This document shows, piece after piece, positions 63,822-64,000 of a DNA stretch of 64,000 nucleotides; position 1 is the first letter of the stretch, and the number at the start of each line of letters is the position of its first letter. The notes below the pieces were generated by a model, which ran no database searches, was not told where the DNA came from, and was given only the letters and a program-made list of their open reading frames with translations. Made by a program: the position numbers and the translations under genes. This DNA is from Actinomycetes bacterium (GTDB taxonomy: Bacteria; Actinomycetota; Acidimicrobiia; Acidimicrobiales; RAAP-2): assembly GCA_021848365.1 (NCBI GenBank), contig JAJZUS010000002.1, positions 186,001 to 250,000 on the forward strand, read 5' to 3'.

Positions 63822-64000
63822 ATGGGCCCCACTCTCCTGCGTCGCACCCTCGTAGTAATATCCCTGATCATCGGGGGTATCACTCTCATCGGGGCGGGTG
63901 CCGGGGCCGCCGTCATCCCCCCCACCTCCCTCGGGTACGACGTGAGCTTCCCCCAGTGCGGCGGGACGCTCCCCGTCCAGCCGGGTTTCGCCGTCGTCGG
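63822..64000 (+). CDS. Secreted protein, N-terminal fragment at window edge
   Basis: Only 59 codons are present. A signal peptide (LVVISLIIGGITLIGAGAGAA) is followed by GYDVSFPQCGGTLPVQPGFA. That GYDVSFPQCG segment resembles the start of actinobacterial GH25/DUF1906-like secreted proteins, in which the Asp is active. TAGGGT (63808-63813) lies eight bases before the ATG. The function depends on the missing part. Confidence 0.7.
   Translation, partial: MGPTLLRRTLVVISLIIGGITLIGAGAGAAVIPPTSLGYDVSFPQCGGTLPVQPGFAVV

Overview
The window is a dense, very GC-rich bacterial chromosome segment with strong third-position G/C bias, frequent GTG starts and almost no intergenic space; the largest gap without a gene is about 220 bp, at 33691-33912. 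Gene content points to an actinomycete-type organism: an actinobacterial IleRS, Apt-like and F420/luciferase-like enzymes, a DUF5522 protein, many putative leaderless promoters, and the iscS-mnmA-ligA order. Acidimicrobiia is my best guess, but this is inference from style and not a proven placement. I saw no rRNA, tRNA, CRISPR array, IS element or phage gene. Both edges cut genes.

Layout. 1-8970 (minus): an MFS exporter, then a tightly coupled run of succinate-semialdehyde dehydrogenase-like ALDH, cysteine desulfurase, MnmA and LigA, then a PASTA-domain kinase-like protein with a degenerate catalytic loop, and a truncated CxxC protein. 9048-10163: YceI protein divergent from a MarR regulator, with a clear promoter/operator region. 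10160-16600: IleRS, HxpB-like phosphatase, GNAT, glutathione peroxidase, quinone oxidoreductase and DUF5522 protein. 16597-26958: a polyamine utilisation locus with a divergent Lrp/AsnC regulator, a class-III aminotransferase and FAD amine oxidase on one strand, and an aminoaldehyde dehydrogenase, a PotABCD transporter and alanine dehydrogenase on the other. 26959-32536: secreted protein, threonine dehydratase-like enzyme, CadD-like transporter, MFS and an orphan peptide-type binding protein.

32725-38942: two secreted DUF5666-type repeat proteins flank an NCS1 cytosine/purine permease. An Apt-like phosphoribosyltransferase, a yeast-type cytosine deaminase and uracil phosphoribosyltransferase follow, which together form a pyrimidine-base salvage set. 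39014-46842: heterodimeric ABC exporter, LLM oxidoreductase, glutamate dehydrogenase and APC amino-acid permease. 46970-52194: a five-gene operon with an Fbp-type iron ABC transporter fused by 4-nt overlaps to a polytopic membrane protein carrying an EGLE motif and a small membrane protein. 52265-58543: histidine biosynthesis as an overlapping operon (YerC/TrpR-like regulator, hisG, a compact hisD, a fused hisC-hisB, hisH, hisF, hisIE), with hisA divergent 30 bp away. 58656-64000: small membrane protein, pirin, ClC channel with CBS and TrkA-C domains, HtrA-like protease and the start of a secreted protein.

Metabolically, the window links polyamine import and deamination to GABA/succinate-semialdehyde oxidation, alanine/pyruvate recycling, glutamate dehydrogenase and amino-acid transport. 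The most unusual items are the PASTA pseudokinase, the HisC-HisB fusion beside a short HisD, the iron-transporter operon with an FTR1-reminiscent partner, an exact 240-bp tandem repeat in a secreted protein, and a recurrent TANNNT-6/7 nt-start arrangement suggesting widespread leaderless transcription.
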